The translations under genes and the position numbers were made by a program. The notes under the pieces are model-generated. The model was not told the DNA's origin and did no database searches. It saw nothing but the letters and a program-made list of their open reading frames with translations. From Lachnospiraceae bacterium NE2001 (GTDB lineage Bacteria > Bacillota > Clostridia > Lachnospirales > Lachnospiraceae), in assembly GCA_900110635.1 (NCBI GenBank), contig FOEK01000016.1:1-64000 (forward strand): DNA of 64,000 bases, read 5' to 3'. Positions 1 to 9,641 of the stretch are shown here, in pieces. Numbering within the stretch: the stretch's first letter is position 1; each line of letters starts with the position of its first letter.

Positions 1-16
1 GGAAAATAAGGAGAGA

Positions 17-84
17 AAGCAACACAAATAGAGAAAAGGGCGAAAAATGTTGCTGGAAGAGTAAGAATTAAGCGGATAAGAAGT
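17..84. repeat. GCAACA/TGTTGCT hairpin repeat, single copy
   Basis: An AGCAACA arm near position 18 and a TGTTGCT arm at 48-54 enclose a purine-rich loop. The 29-bp distance between arm starts is identical to that in the four-copy array near 39.9-40.2 kb. The following tail (AAGAGTAAGAATTAAG) also resembles the tail of the last copy there. The two loci therefore hold the same element; its function is unknown. Confidence 0.6.
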
Positions 85-133
85 TGAATAGTAACTAAGC
101 GGAAAATAAGTAGAAAAGGCAACTAAGCGCTAG

Positions 134-162
134 ATACAATCTTGTAACATTTTTAGTATAAT
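134..162 (+). promoter_or_regulatory. possible promoter for the moxR operon
   Basis: A perfect TATAAT lies at 157-162, 72 bp before the moxR start. No good -35 is visible: the hexamer at the right spacing (ATACAA) matches poorly, and TTGTAA at 142 is too close. This is only a candidate -10. Confidence 0.3.
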
Positions 163-233
163 TTATATATGGCAAAAAATATGGCGAAATATATGGGGCA
201 TTTGTTTTATTCTAGAGAAAAAGGGAAAGAAGT

Positions 234-1187
234 ATGGAAGTAAGTGAAATAAGAGGATTATATAGTAAGGTGCTGGAGAATATGCGCACCGTAATGATCG
301 GTAGCGAAGAGGTATTCTCCCTGGTATTTTCAGCAATGCTGTCAGGTGGACACGTTCTCCTGGAGGATATGCCGGGCACCGGTAAGACCACTATGGCCAA
401 ATGTATTGCGGACAGTATTGATGCTGAGTTCCGACGTGTTCAGTTCACACCGGACCTGATGCCACAGGACATCACCGGACTTAATATCTTCAGTCAGAAG
501 AGCAATGAGTTCGAGTTCATCCCAGGCCCTGTTTTTACCAACATACTTCTGGCGGATGAGATTAACCGTGCAACTCCACGTACACAGTCAGCTCTTCTCG
601 AGGCTATGGAGGAGAGAGTGGTTACAGTTGATGGAGAGAGCCGTAAGCTCAGCGCTCCGTTCATTGTTATTGCTACTGAAAATCCAGTCGAGACAACAGG
701 TACATTTCCACTTCCAGAAGCACAGCTGGACCGCTTCATGGTGAAGCTCACCATGGGCGATCTGAGCATAGATAATGAAGTTGAAATCCTTCAGAGGTTT
801 GTAGTAGACAGCCCTCAGAATGAGGTGAAGGCAGTCTGCTCTGGTCAGGATATAGTAAATGCCTGTGAGGCAGTGAAGCAGGTAAAGGTGGCTAAGGTTG
901 TTATGGAATATATCGTTGGGATCAGCGATGCCAGCCGTAACTCCAGCAAGCTGTTCTCTGGCGTAAGTCCTAGAGCATCACTTAATCTTATGAGAATGTC
1001 CCAGGCCTTTGCGGCTATCTCAGGCAGAGATTTTGTAACACCAGATGACGTTCGTTTCCTTGCACCTTATGTATATTCCCACAGGGTTATGACAGGTGCT
1101 GGCGCAGTCCGTCTCAAGGATGTGCGCGATATCATCACAGAGGTGGCATCTACAGTTGCAGTACCAACCGAAGACTGGAAGAAGTAA
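234..1187 (+). CDS. moxR: MoxR-family AAA+ ATPase
   Basis: 317 aa, a normal length for MoxR (AAA_3) ATPases, which act as chaperone-like factors that help mature or insert partner proteins. Walker A is GMPGTGKTT with Lys51, Walker B is LLADEINRA near residues 105-113, and the sensor-1 Asn is in ATENPVE near residue 150. The C-terminal lid domain is present. The ATG follows a GGGAAAGAAG ribosome site. The next gene encodes a DUF58 protein and the third a DUF4129-like membrane protein, the classic MoxR gene neighbourhood, so the three probably form one operon and one membrane-linked complex. The substrate is unknown. Confidence 0.9.
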   Translation: MEVSEIRGLYSKVLENMRTVMIGSEEVFSLVFSAMLSGGHVLLEDMPGTGKTTMAKCIADSIDAEFRRVQFTPDLMPQDITGLNIFSQKSNEFEFIPGPVFTNILLADEINRATPRTQSALLEAMEERVVTVDGESRKLSAPFIVIATENPVETTGTFPLPEAQLDRFMVKLTMGDLSIDNEVEILQRFVVDSPQNEVKAVCSGQDIVNACEAVKQVKVAKVVMEYIVGISDASRNSSKLFSGVSPRASLNLMRMSQAFAAISGRDFVTPDDVRFLAPYVYSHRVMTGAGAVRLKDVRDIITEVASTVAVPTEDWKK

Positions 1188-1270
1188 GCTCCCTTGATAA
1201 AAGGCTTCCCCTTGAAATAAGGCTTCCCCTTGAAATAAGGCTGTCAGCGAAACTGACTGATGAGGTGTTC
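1188..1270. repeat. repeat family A, copy 1 (with reiterated 5' module)
   Basis: Between moxR and the DUF58 gene. The CTTCCCCTTGA module appears twice in full plus a shortened upstream copy. A GTCAGCGAAACTGAC hairpin and the family ending GATGAGGTGT follow. It ends about 20 bp before the next ribosome binding site. Confidence 0.75.
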
Positions 1271-1299
1271 CATACGGCATATATATTTAGAGGTTGAAC

Positions 1300-2418
1300 A
1301 TGAAATTATTAGTTGCTGCCATAGTATTCATACTAGTTTACGCAGTGCAAAAATACCTATTCAGTAAATATTGGTTCAGAGGTCTCGAGTCCGAAGTTCG
1401 CTTCAGCCGGGACTATATTGAGTGCGGGGAGAGCGCAGAGCTTATCGAGATCGTGACCAACGATAAGCTGATGCCTCTGCCTGTTTTTCATTTGAAGTTT
1501 TCAGTTGATAAGAGCCTCAGATTCGATGATACTGCCAATTCAAATGTAACAGACCTCTATCACAAGAACGAGCTCTTCTGTATGCTGGGTCACCAGCGCG
1601 TCACCAGACGCCTTACCTTTGCTGGCAGCGCCAGAGGTACATTTGCTATAAAAAATGCCAGCATTCTTGTTCGTGATTACTTTATGACAGGCAATTTTGC
1701 CGCAAAGCTTAAGTATAACGATGTCATTTACGTCTTTCCAAAGAAGATAAATACCGATCGTTTCAGACTCATCTTCAGGGGCATCCTGGGTGAGATCGAG
1801 GCGAAGCAGAGCATCGTTGAGGACAGCCTTTCCTTCCGCGGGATCAGAGAGTACCAGCCCTTTGATGCCTACAGGAGCATCAACTGGAAGCAGAGCGCCA
1901 AGGCGAGAGAGCTTATGGTAAATATGTACGGCTACACCACTGACAGCCGTGTGAAGATAATGGTGAATCTGGACAACGACTATATGATCGAGAAGAATCA
2001 GCTTCTGGAGGAGGCCATATCTCTGGCCAGCAGTATCGCCCGCAGCCTTCTAGAGAAGGGTGTTATGGTATCAGTTGTGTCAAATGGTGTCGATCAGGAG
2101 GGCAGACTTCTTCCTGCGGTAGAGGAGGGGGCTGAGCGCCGTCACGGTATTACCATCGACCGTATGCTGACTGAGATTACCAGCTCCGAAGGCAAGGATG
2201 TTTTTATAGAGCTTCTAGATAAGGAGATAGAGGAACTCCGCACTGATACGCTGTACCTGGTGATAAGCCCTTATGCAAAGCAGGATCTGCTGGAGAAGGT
2301 TGACCGCCTTAATTCCGGAGAATCTACTGTTCACCTGATCGTTCCCTGCTTTAAGGAGTTTCCATATTTCCCTAACAGAGAATATGCTGAGAGTTGGGAG
2401 GTGGCGTTAAATGAATAA
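1300..2418 (+). CDS. DUF58 domain protein
   Basis: 372 aa. One hydrophobic segment at residues 1-18 anchors the protein; the rest is a DUF58 (von Willebrand A-like fold) protein. The family signature FRGIREYQPFDAYRSINWK lies near residues 185-205. DUF58 proteins usually work with MoxR ATPases encoded next door; their exact role is unknown. A TTG at 1294 would add two residues, but the AGAGG site at 1289-1293 is six bases before ATG 1300, so I chose the ATG. The 3' end overlaps the next gene by 8 bp, which indicates translational coupling. Confidence 0.85.
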   Translation: MKLLVAAIVFILVYAVQKYLFSKYWFRGLESEVRFSRDYIECGESAELIEIVTNDKLMPLPVFHLKFSVDKSLRFDDTANSNVTDLYHKNELFCMLGHQRVTRRLTFAGSARGTFAIKNASILVRDYFMTGNFAAKLKYNDVIYVFPKKINTDRFRLIFRGILGEIEAKQSIVEDSLSFRGIREYQPFDAYRSINWKQSAKARELMVNMYGYTTDSRVKIMVNLDNDYMIEKNQLLEEAISLASSIARSLLEKGVMVSVVSNGVDQEGRLLPAVEEGAERRHGITIDRMLTEITSSEGKDVFIELLDKEIEELRTDTLYLVISPYAKQDLLEKVDRLNSGESTVHLIVPCFKEFPYFPNREYAESWEVALNE

Positions 2419-3724
2419 CATTATTCCTAACCAGTCATCCAGGCCACTTATCATCCTGCGTAAGATTCTGAGGATTATATATCAGTTCTTCTATGTAATC
2501 ATGTTCGTTGATATAGCATTTGGCCTGTTCCAGCAGCCTATGCCGGGGGTGAAGCTTTTCAGCGTTCTTTTCGCGTGCCTGGTGCTGTCCTATGTGTTCC
2601 GTGATATATGCCGTCGCGGCGTTATACTACTTATCACACATGTGCTGATCGGAGTGGGCAGCTATTTTCTGATCGATAATGTATATGTGAGGCTTCTTTC
2701 CTTCGCGGTTATTTTTGCCTACTTTATTGATGGCCTGATCTATATCAGAAATCATTATATATTAAAGAGATTTTTTGAATCTCCATGGCCCTGCATGATA
2801 TTTGGCGTGATCACCATTGCCCTGGGCTATCACATAGGGGATGTCGCGCTTCAGCGCGTTGGCTATATCATACCGGTGCTGATCATCTTCAGCTATCTTG
2901 TGTCCCTTTATGTGGAAGGGCTTGAGGAATATCTGAATGGTGCCCGCCGTGTCAGCGGTGCGCCTATGAAGCAGATCGTCTCCACCAACAGCCTTATCGT
3001 GCTGGGAATACTGACTGTGTTTGTTGTTACAATACTGCTGGGAAATGTACTTCATTTTGACACTGTACTAAAGGATGTTCTGATCAGCTCCCTTGTTATA
3101 GTTAGGATACTGGTTGTACTGATCATGTTTATTCTGAAGCTGGTTTTCAGTCTGATGTTTGGAGATATCGTTTCGGTGTCTGCTCCACAGATGCGTCTTG
3201 ATGATGGAGCGGGAGAAAATGCTTTAGGCAACATCCTGGATATGCTTTTCATCATCGCAATTATTGCGGTTTCTGTAGCTTTTGTGATCCTGTTCTTTAG
3301 ATGGCTGATCAGAATGCTTCTGTCCCGTCAGAAAAGAATTGAGGATGTTACTGAGGAGCTGCACGTAAAGAGAAAGGTAAAAGCTGAAAAGGAGAAATAC
3401 ACCAAGGAGGACAAGCTGAAGGGCTCCACTCCGGATATGGTGGCCCGGCGACTCTACAAGACCAAGGTGCTGTCATTTAAAAAATATTTTACCCCTGAAA
3501 GAAACTCCACAACCCTGGATATTCAGGAGCTGATGATCACCCGGCCATCTCTTAACAAGAAGAAAAACTTCTGGAAGGAACCCGGTGGCAGGAGTTCCGG
3601 CCTTTCAGAAGAAGAGATAGCTCAAAATGTCAGCAAACTCACCGATATGTACGACGAAGTCCGCTACGGCGAGAAGATGCCAGACAGCAATTTCATCCGA
3701 CGTATGAAAAAACTAAAGTTCTGA
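2411..3724 (+). CDS. polytopic membrane protein with DUF4129-like C-terminus
   Basis: 437 aa. About nine hydrophobic segments fill residues 15-300 and a charged cytoplasmic tail follows. Near residues 413-423 the tail reads LTDMYDEVRYG, resembling the end of DUF4129 (LxxxYxxxRYG), a domain usually found at the C-terminus of transglutaminase-like proteins in MoxR-DUF58 operons. Here the transglutaminase core is absent: I see no Cys-His-Asp triad or large extracytoplasmic domain. It overlaps the DUF58 gene by 8 bp and is probably the membrane partner of this MoxR module. The family assignment of the tail is moderately confident; the function is unknown. Confidence 0.7.
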   Translation: MNNIIPNQSSRPLIILRKILRIIYQFFYVIMFVDIAFGLFQQPMPGVKLFSVLFACLVLSYVFRDICRRGVILLITHVLIGVGSYFLIDNVYVRLLSFAVIFAYFIDGLIYIRNHYILKRFFESPWPCMIFGVITIALGYHIGDVALQRVGYIIPVLIIFSYLVSLYVEGLEEYLNGARRVSGAPMKQIVSTNSLIVLGILTVFVVTILLGNVLHFDTVLKDVLISSLVIVRILVVLIMFILKLVFSLMFGDIVSVSAPQMRLDDGAGENALGNILDMLFIIAIIAVSVAFVILFFRWLIRMLLSRQKRIEDVTEELHVKRKVKAEKEKYTKEDKLKGSTPDMVARRLYKTKVLSFKKYFTPERNSTTLDIQELMITRPSLNKKKNFWKEPGGRSSGLSEEEIAQNVSKLTDMYDEVRYGEKMPDSNFIRRMKKLKF

Positions 3725-3805
3725 CATCATATATAATTTACAGTTAATGTATATATAATAATTATTTAATGTTTTTAAGCTCTATTTCTGTTATTATGTT
3801 ATCTA

Positions 3806-3860
3806 GAGGCTTTCCCTCAATCAGGCTTTCGCTTGAGTGGAAGCTGACTGATGAGGTGTT
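3806..3860. repeat. repeat family A, copy 2
   Basis: Degenerate copy in the leader of the EAL gene: a TTTCCCTCAATCAGGC module, a GCTTGAGTGGAAGC module, then CTGACTGATGAGGTGTT. It ends about 20 bp before the AGGAGA ribosome site of the next gene. Confidence 0.7.
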
Positions 3861-3889
3861 AATAATCATTTATCCAACAGGAGAACAAG

Positions 3890-6088
3890 ATGGCCAACAC
3901 AAGAGAACGTAATAAGATAAAGAAAAAGAGAATGAAAGATTTTAAGAAGGTGCGAAACGGCCACGTCTTTGGTTCATTAGTTGCGTACCTTCTTTTAATG
4001 ATCCTTTTTATATTTTTGTTTGTATTAGTTGGAGGCTATTTCGTGGAATATCTTCTGGAGTCCAAGTTCCAGGAGGAATATAACAGGCTCAGCACAGTTG
4101 CCGAAATCTATGAGGAGGGCAAGAATAGTGGTGAGGTTCTTGGTATCATCAGCAAGACTTCCAATGAGTATATAATCACAGACAGCGATGGCAGGGTTCT
4201 TCATCAGAACGGTTCCAACACCTGCTCTGCACAGGGCGAGACAATATATATGTCAAATGGAGCAGAGAAGTTTTTGGTATACAAGGACACAGAGTCCGAT
4301 TATATCTATCCCGATGGAGAGGGCGGCCTGGACATCAAATGGCTTGAGGTTTTTGGCTGGATCAAGCAGTTCTTTAAAGATGAGTTTTATCTGGTTGAAG
4401 AAACAGCACAGGATGAATTAAATGACGAAACAGAAGATAAAAAAGATCAGGATAAAGATGATGTCGAGACAGGCTTTTCATTTAAGCTTCAGGATACCCA
4501 GGATATTCAGGGTATCTATGTTACATACAATCAGAGCAAAGAGAAGATTGAAGGCATAAAGGATATTGATAGCATTTTACTTCCTTTATGGATATCCATA
4601 GATGCTGGCGATGGCGAGAACTTTATCGGAAAGGCCCTTTTCTCCTTTGAAATGAAGGATGTGGTGCTTGTGGGCGAGATTGCCGGAATGGTAATCATTA
4701 TTGCTTTCATTTTCAGTATCATTATGCTTGTCTCTCTGATCAAGAGTATCAGAAGATATTTCAGAGTCCGCAATCTGTTCTATAAGGATTTCGTCACAAA
4801 TGGCAAGAACTGGAATCATTATCTGATAATAGGTGATAAGAGAATCCATGGTCTTTTCAGCAAGAAAAATAATTGGGCAGCTGTCAACTTTGTATTCCTG
4901 AATTACAGAAATTACTGCCTGTGTCACTCCATTCCGGAAGGCGAAGAGCTTCTTGCCAACATTAACTCGACTATAATGAAGAGTATAAAAAACGATGAAA
5001 TATGTGCTCATGCGACCACGTCCAATTTTGCGCTTCTGCTAAAATACGATGATGAGCTTCAGCTGCAGCAGCGTCTTCAGACTATGGTAGATGAGCTGAC
5101 ACACATGGAAAAAGACCATCTGTTCTCTTTCCAGGTTGGTGTAAGCCTCCTTCCTGCTGAGTCAAATGTTATCGAGACTGAGACCTCCGAGGAGAAAATA
5201 CCTCGTAAGGATATCTTCATCGATGACATTTACAATAATGCCTGCGCAGCCAGGGCAGAGCTTGCAGATACTGACGAGTCTGGAATCAGATTCTATGACA
5301 AGTCCCTTCTGCTGGATCAGCAGTGGACTGATACAGTTCAGGAGCGTCAGAGGTCAGCTGTCGAAAACGAGGAGTTCCAGGTTTACTATCAGCCAAAGTA
5401 CAATCCGGAGGATAACACACTCCGCGGTGCCGAAGCTCTTATTCGCTGGCAGTTCTCTCCGACAGAACTGGTTTCTCCAGGACGTTTCATTCCACTCTTC
5501 GAGAAGAATGGATTTATAACAGAGATAGATCACTATATGATAAGCCACGTGGCACGGGACCAGAGAGCATGGCTGGACCAGGGCTACAAGTGTGTACCTG
5601 TGTCTGTAAATGTTTCTCGTGCACATTTTATCGAGAAGGACCTGGCCGAGCAGATTCTGGGAATGGTGGATGAAGCTGGATGCCCTCACGATCTGATCGA
5701 GATAGAGCTTACAGAGAGCGCCTTCTTCGATGACAAGAAGGCAATGATCGAAACCATTAAGAAACTGAAGTCCTACGGCTTTGCAGTATCAATGGACGAT
5801 TTCGGCGCTGGCTACTCATCCCTTAACTCCCTTAAGGACATGCCACTGGATGTACTGAAGCTGGATGCTGATTTCTTCCGAGGCGAAGATGCAGGCGAGC
5901 GCGGCGATATAGTAGTGGCCGAAGCAATCAAGCTGGCGAAGAGCCTCCACATGCGCACCGTAGCTGAAGGAGTCGAAGACGAAAAACAGGTAGAATTCCT
6001 GAAAAAACAGAAATGCGACATGATCCAGGGCTACTACTACGCAAAGCCAATGCCAAAAGAAGACTACACCGCCCGAATGTCCCGCTAA
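3890..6088 (+). CDS. membrane c-di-GMP phosphodiesterase, degenerate GGDEF plus EAL
   Basis: 732 aa. A transmembrane helix at about 25-50, an extracytoplasmic sensor-like region to about 255 and a second helix at about 258-285 are followed by two cytoplasmic domains. Residues 300-455 look like a GGDEF fold whose signature has decayed to TTSNFALLL, so cyclase activity is unlikely. Residues 480-730 are an EAL domain with the expected catalytic elements: AEALIRW, NVSR, IELTES, MDDFGAGYSSL, LKLDADF and VAEGVED. It should hydrolyse cyclic di-GMP in response to an external or membrane signal. The ATG follows an AGGAGA site. It appears monocistronic. Confidence 0.9.
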   Translation: MANTRERNKIKKKRMKDFKKVRNGHVFGSLVAYLLLMILFIFLFVLVGGYFVEYLLESKFQEEYNRLSTVAEIYEEGKNSGEVLGIISKTSNEYIITDSDGRVLHQNGSNTCSAQGETIYMSNGAEKFLVYKDTESDYIYPDGEGGLDIKWLEVFGWIKQFFKDEFYLVEETAQDELNDETEDKKDQDKDDVETGFSFKLQDTQDIQGIYVTYNQSKEKIEGIKDIDSILLPLWISIDAGDGENFIGKALFSFEMKDVVLVGEIAGMVIIIAFIFSIIMLVSLIKSIRRYFRVRNLFYKDFVTNGKNWNHYLIIGDKRIHGLFSKKNNWAAVNFVFLNYRNYCLCHSIPEGEELLANINSTIMKSIKNDEICAHATTSNFALLLKYDDELQLQQRLQTMVDELTHMEKDHLFSFQVGVSLLPAESNVIETETSEEKIPRKDIFIDDIYNNACAARAELADTDESGIRFYDKSLLLDQQWTDTVQERQRSAVENEEFQVYYQPKYNPEDNTLRGAEALIRWQFSPTELVSPGRFIPLFEKNGFITEIDHYMISHVARDQRAWLDQGYKCVPVSVNVSRAHFIEKDLAEQILGMVDEAGCPHDLIEIELTESAFFDDKKAMIETIKKLKSYGFAVSMDDFGAGYSSLNSLKDMPLDVLKLDADFFRGEDAGERGDIVVAEAIKLAKSLHMRTVAEGVEDEKQVEFLKKQKCDMIQGYYYAKPMPKEDYTARMSR

Positions 6089-6093
6089 AAATC

Positions 6094-6119
6094 GGACACA
6101 GAACCGTCCCCTGTCTTTT
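6094..6119. repeat. repeat family B, copy 1
   Basis: Core AGAACCGTCCCC flanked by complementary GGACA and TGTCTTTT, just after the EAL gene stop. The hairpin ends in four T residues, so it may also help termination. Confidence 0.7.
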
Positions 6120-6149
6120 GTTGCTTTATTAAATTAAGTGAAAACCTGC

Positions 6150-6178
6150 TTGAAACATTAGAAGTGGAGTGCTATACT
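6150..6178 (+). promoter_or_regulatory. promoter of glutamine synthetase III
   Basis: TTGAAA at 6150-6155 and TATACT at 6173-6178 are separated by 17 bp, a good sigma-70/SigA-type match. It lies about 65 bp upstream of the glutamine synthetase start, with a repeat A half-copy in the leader. Confidence 0.65.
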
Positions 6179-6196
6179 TTACAAATCGTTGCACAT

Positions 6197-6220
6197 GCCT
6201 TCCCCTTGAGGACGGCGCAG
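6197..6220. repeat. repeat family A, copy 3 (5' half only)
   Basis: GCCTTCCCCTTGAGGACGGC without the GATGAGGTGT end. It lies in the leader between the promoter and the GGAGG site of glutamine synthetase III. Confidence 0.6.
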
Positions 6221-6242
6221 CATTATATATGGAGGATAAATA

Positions 6243-8345
6243 ATGGATAAAATTAATGTTCCTGAGATGTTTGGCAGTTTGGTTTTCAACGACAAGGTGA
6301 TGAAGCAGAGACTTTCTGACGAGATCTACCAGTCACTGAAGAAGACCATCGATGAAAATGTAAGACTTGACGACAAGGTTGCCGATGCAGTGGCAGAGGA
6401 GATGAAGAACTGGGCTATCGAAAATGGTGCGACACATTTCACCCACTGGTTCCAGCCTCTAACAGGCGTTACAGCTGAGAAGCACGACAGTTTTATCACT
6501 CCGTCTCCAGACGGCGGTGTGCTGATGGAGTTCTCCGGCAAGGAGCTTATCAAGGGCGAGCCTGATGCGTCTTCATTTCCATCCGGCGGACTCAGGGCAA
6601 CCTTCGAGGCCCGCGGTTACACAGCCTGGGATCCTACATCATATGCATTTATCAAGGATCACACACTTTGCATCCCGACAGCTTTCTGTTCGTATTCTGG
6701 CGAGGCGCTGGACAAGAAGACCCCACTTCTTCGTTCTATGCAGGCCATTAACCGCCAGGCTTTACGAGTTCTGAAGCTTTTTGGTAATGAGGATGTGAAA
6801 TGTGTCCGTACCAGTGTAGGTGCCGAGCAGGAGTATTTCCTGGTGGACGCTGAGGTATGGAGCAAGAGACCGGATCTCAAATATACAGGTAGAACCCTGT
6901 TCGGTGCTATGCCACCAAAGGGACAGGAAATGGATGACCACTATTTTGGTGTCATCAAGCCAAGGGTTAGCGAGTTTATGGAGGACCTGAACGAGGAGCT
7001 CTGGAAACTGGGAATCCTTGCAAAGACAGAGCATAACGAGGTGGCTCCTGCCCAGCACGAGCTGGCTCCTATATATTCAACTACAAATGTAGCAACTGAT
7101 TCTAATCAGTTGACCATGGAGATAATGAAGAAGGTGGCTGATCGTCACGGCCTTAAGTGCCTTCTTCACGAGAAGCCATTTGCAGGCGTTAATGGCTCCG
7201 GCAAGCACAACAACTGGTCAGTAACAACAGATACAGGCGTGAATCTGCTTTCTCCAGGAAAGACTCCTTACGAGAATGCGCAGTTCCTGTTATTCCTTTG
7301 TGCAGTTATCCAGGCAGTGGATGATTATCAGGATCTCCTGAGACTCTCAGTTGCAACAGCTGGAAATGACCACAGGCTCGGTGCAAATGAAGCGCCTCCA
7401 GCTATCATTTCAGTATTCCTGGGAGAGGAGCTTTCAGGCATTCTTGAGGCTATCAAGAACGATACTCCTTATCAGGGAACAGAAGAGGTTAAGATGAAGC
7501 TTGGAGTTCACAGCCTTCCAAGATTCTTCAGAGATACAACAGACAGAAACAGAACATCACCATTTGCATTTACAGGCAACAAGTTCGAGTTCAGATCCCT
7601 TGGATCCTCCAACTCTATCGCATGCTGCAACATTATGCTCAACGCTGCAGTAGCAGAGAGCCTTCGTCAGTATGCAGACGAGCTTGAGGGCGCAGAGGAT
7701 TTCGAGACAGCCCTTCACGAGCTTATAAAGCGAGTTATCAAGGAGCACGAGAGAATCCTGTTCGATGGAAATGGATACGGCGAGGAGTGGCTTAAGGAAG
7801 CAACAGAGGTCCGCGGCCTTTCAAACCTTAAGACAACAGCCGACGCTATGCCAAAGCTTCTTGATGAGAAGAATAAGGAAATGCTGATCCGCCATAAGGT
7901 ATTTACCGAGGCAGAGGTTCACAGCCGCTGTGAGATAATGCTGGAGAACTATGTAAAGACGGTAAATATCGAAGGTCTTACAATGGTAGATATGGTCCGC
8001 AAGAACTATCTTCCAGCCATCGAGAGATACCTGTACAGACTGTCCCAGACAACTGTGCTTATGAGACAGGTTAGTCCTGATATGAAATGTAAATATGAGG
8101 TTTCAACCATGAAGCGTCTGTCTGAGCTGACAGACGAGATCATGGATTCAGTCATAGCCCTTGAAGACAATCTGGCAGAGTTCAAGACTATCACAGACAT
8201 CTTCAAGTCATCCGCCTATGTACGTGACACCCTGCTTCCATCCATGGATACTCTCAGAAAATATGTGGATGAGGCTGAAATGCTCACATCACAGAGAGAC
8301 TGGCCATTCCCAAGCTACGGTCAGCTCCTTTTCAGCGTAAATTAA
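6243..8345 (+). CDS. glnN: glutamine synthetase type III
   Basis: 700 aa, the size typical of GSIII (GlnN) and much longer than GlnA-I. It makes glutamine from glutamate, ammonia and ATP. Visible family features are the GSIII-type N-terminus (MFGSLVFND), [12 protein letters not shown], the catalytic region with [23 protein letters not shown], and [15 protein letters not shown]. Neither a GlnB protein nor an amt gene is adjacent. A strong promoter and GGAGG site precede ATG 6243. A GSIII enzyme is common in rumen and gut Clostridia and Bacteroides. Confidence 0.96.
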   Translation: MDKINVPEMFGSLVFNDKVMKQRLSDEIYQSLKKTIDENVRLDDKVADAVAEEMKNWAIENGATHFTHWFQPLTGVTAEKHDSFITPSPDGGVLMEFSGKELIKGEPDASSFPSGGLRATFEARGYTAWDPTSYAFIKDHTLCIPTAFCSYSGEALDKKTPLLRSMQAINRQALRVLKLFGNEDVKCVRTSVGAEQEYFLVDAEVWSKRPDLKYTGRTLFGAMPPKGQEMDDHYFGVIKPRVSEFMEDLNEELWKLGILAKTEHNEVAPAQHELAPIYSTTNVATDSNQLTMEIMKKVADRHGLKCLLHEKPFAGVNGSGKHNNWSVTTDTGVNLLSPGKTPYENAQFLLFLCAVIQAVDDYQDLLRLSVATAGNDHRLGANEAPPAIISVFLGEELSGILEAIKNDTPYQGTEEVKMKLGVHSLPRFFRDTTDRNRTSPFAFTGNKFEFRSLGSSNSIACCNIMLNAAVAESLRQYADELEGAEDFETALHELIKRVIKEHERILFDGNGYGEEWLKEATEVRGLSNLKTTADAMPKLLDEKNKEMLIRHKVFTEAEVHSRCEIMLENYVKTVNIEGLTMVDMVRKNYLPAIERYLYRLSQTTVLMRQVSPDMKCKYEVSTMKRLSELTDEIMDSVIALEDNLAEFKTITDIFKSSAYVRDTLLPSMDTLRKYVDEAEMLTSQRDWPFPSYGQLLFSVN

Positions 8346-8391
8346 AAAACTCAAGTTTTTTGTGTAAATTGTAGGTAAGTGTGGTATAATA

Positions 8392-8430
8392 AGTATCGGG
8401 TCGTTGGTGGCCCGGTACTTTCTTGTTTTT
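8392..8430 (+). terminator. hairpin downstream of glnN
   Basis: AGTATCGGG (8392-8400) pairs with CCCGGTACT (8411-8419) around a 10-nt loop, followed by TTCTTGTTTTT. It probably terminates glnN. A TGGTATAAT extended -10 (8382-8390) directly precedes it, so a transcript for the next gene could instead begin inside this hairpin. Confidence 0.5.
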
Positions 8431-8454
8431 GGGGTAATAAGTAGGGGTTAAATT

Positions 8455-9525
8455 GTGGGGTTACGTAGCTTAATTACTAAAGACGTTAAAGCTGAAAATG
8501 AGAATAGCAGAACTATGATAGCTCTCCGCGTTCTCTATATTATAGTCTTTTTAGCCTTTATTTTAGACGTATGCTTCGCCGGAATAGAGGTTCTGAAAAT
8601 GTATCCTTACAGAATATTTACGCTCTTTGCCGCGAATATTCTTCTTTTTATTTATACCTATCGTTCAAAGACGAAGGTCTCACTCTTCCTATTTATGATA
8701 TTCCTGTTTCTGTATACATTTTTTATGATCCCCTGCGTTGGCTGGAGTGCAGGTATGCAGAACTATTTTATCATTATCCTGATGCTCACATTCTTTGCGA
8801 TGCATGCAAGTACCCTATATAAGTTTGTTTACGCAGGTATAGTGCTGGTTATCCGTGTGGTTGTTATCTGGGTTTACGGCGGCATAAAGCCTCTTACCGA
8901 CATCACCAGCACAGACGATAAGCTGCTTCAGATCACTAACATTTCAGCAGTATTCTGCTCCATCATTTTCATATCCTACGTATTCAGTAAGCAGGAAAAT
9001 GAGAGCGAGAACAAGCTGATGAAATATAACGACCAGCTGAGGAAAGAGGCGGGTACTGATCAGCTTACCGGTCTTTTCAACAGAAGGCGCACCCTGGAGT
9101 ACCTGGAGCTTCTCAGAGAGGATAAGGAGATGGGTGTTGTCAGTATTGCTATGGGTGACATCGATTTCTTTAAGAAGGTAAATGATACCTATGGCCATGA
9201 CGCCGGGGACGAGGTCCTTAAGTTTGTGGCAAAGGCAATGAAGGATAACAGCCGGGATTCCTCATTTATTTCCAGATGGGGAGGAGAGGAGTTCCTGATA
9301 ATTCTTCCAAATTGCAACGGCGACAATGCATTTATCGCACTGGAGCGACTGAGACGCGCTATCAAAGACAGCGTGATAAAGGTTGGTGACGCTGAGATTC
9401 AGATTACTATGACATTTGGACTTACAGAGTTTGGCTTTCATCAGGACATAGACAGGGTTATCAAGGAAGCTGATGAGAAGCTTTATTATGGGAAGAGCAA
9501 CGGTCGTAACCAAGTGGTTTTTTAA
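8455..9525 (+). CDS. membrane diguanylate cyclase (GGDEF)
   Basis: 356 aa. Residues 20-190 contain about six hydrophobic segments, then a short charged linker and a GGDEF domain at about 200-356. The active site is RWGGEEFLIIL and the substrate loop DxDxFKxxND reads GDIDFFKKVND. The position of the inhibitory RxxD motif reads RDSS, so product inhibition through the usual I-site is probably lost. It should make cyclic di-GMP from GTP at the membrane. The start is GTG, chosen because AGGGG sits seven bases upstream. It may oppose the EAL protein encoded 2.4 kb away. Confidence 0.9.
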   Translation: MGLRSLITKDVKAENENSRTMIALRVLYIIVFLAFILDVCFAGIEVLKMYPYRIFTLFAANILLFIYTYRSKTKVSLFLFMIFLFLYTFFMIPCVGWSAGMQNYFIIILMLTFFAMHASTLYKFVYAGIVLVIRVVVIWVYGGIKPLTDITSTDDKLLQITNISAVFCSIIFISYVFSKQENESENKLMKYNDQLRKEAGTDQLTGLFNRRRTLEYLELLREDKEMGVVSIAMGDIDFFKKVNDTYGHDAGDEVLKFVAKAMKDNSRDSSFISRWGGEEFLIILPNCNGDNAFIALERLRRAIKDSVIKVGDAEIQITMTFGLTEFGFHQDIDRVIKEADEKLYYGKSNGRNQVVF

Positions 9526-9641
9526 ATAGTATTATAAATGGTATTTTACTAGTTAATAAGGTTTTCGACAGCTAATAATGAACGTAATCAGGACGTTAAT
9601 TAAAACCTGATATATATATATTAAACATGGAGGTGGCTACA

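Noticed and set aside
8455-9525. Cyclic di-GMP riboswitch in the leaders of the GGDEF or EAL genes
   Set aside because: No GEMM-like core is present in 3725-3889 or 8346-8454; those leaders hold a repeat A copy and a terminator-like hairpin.
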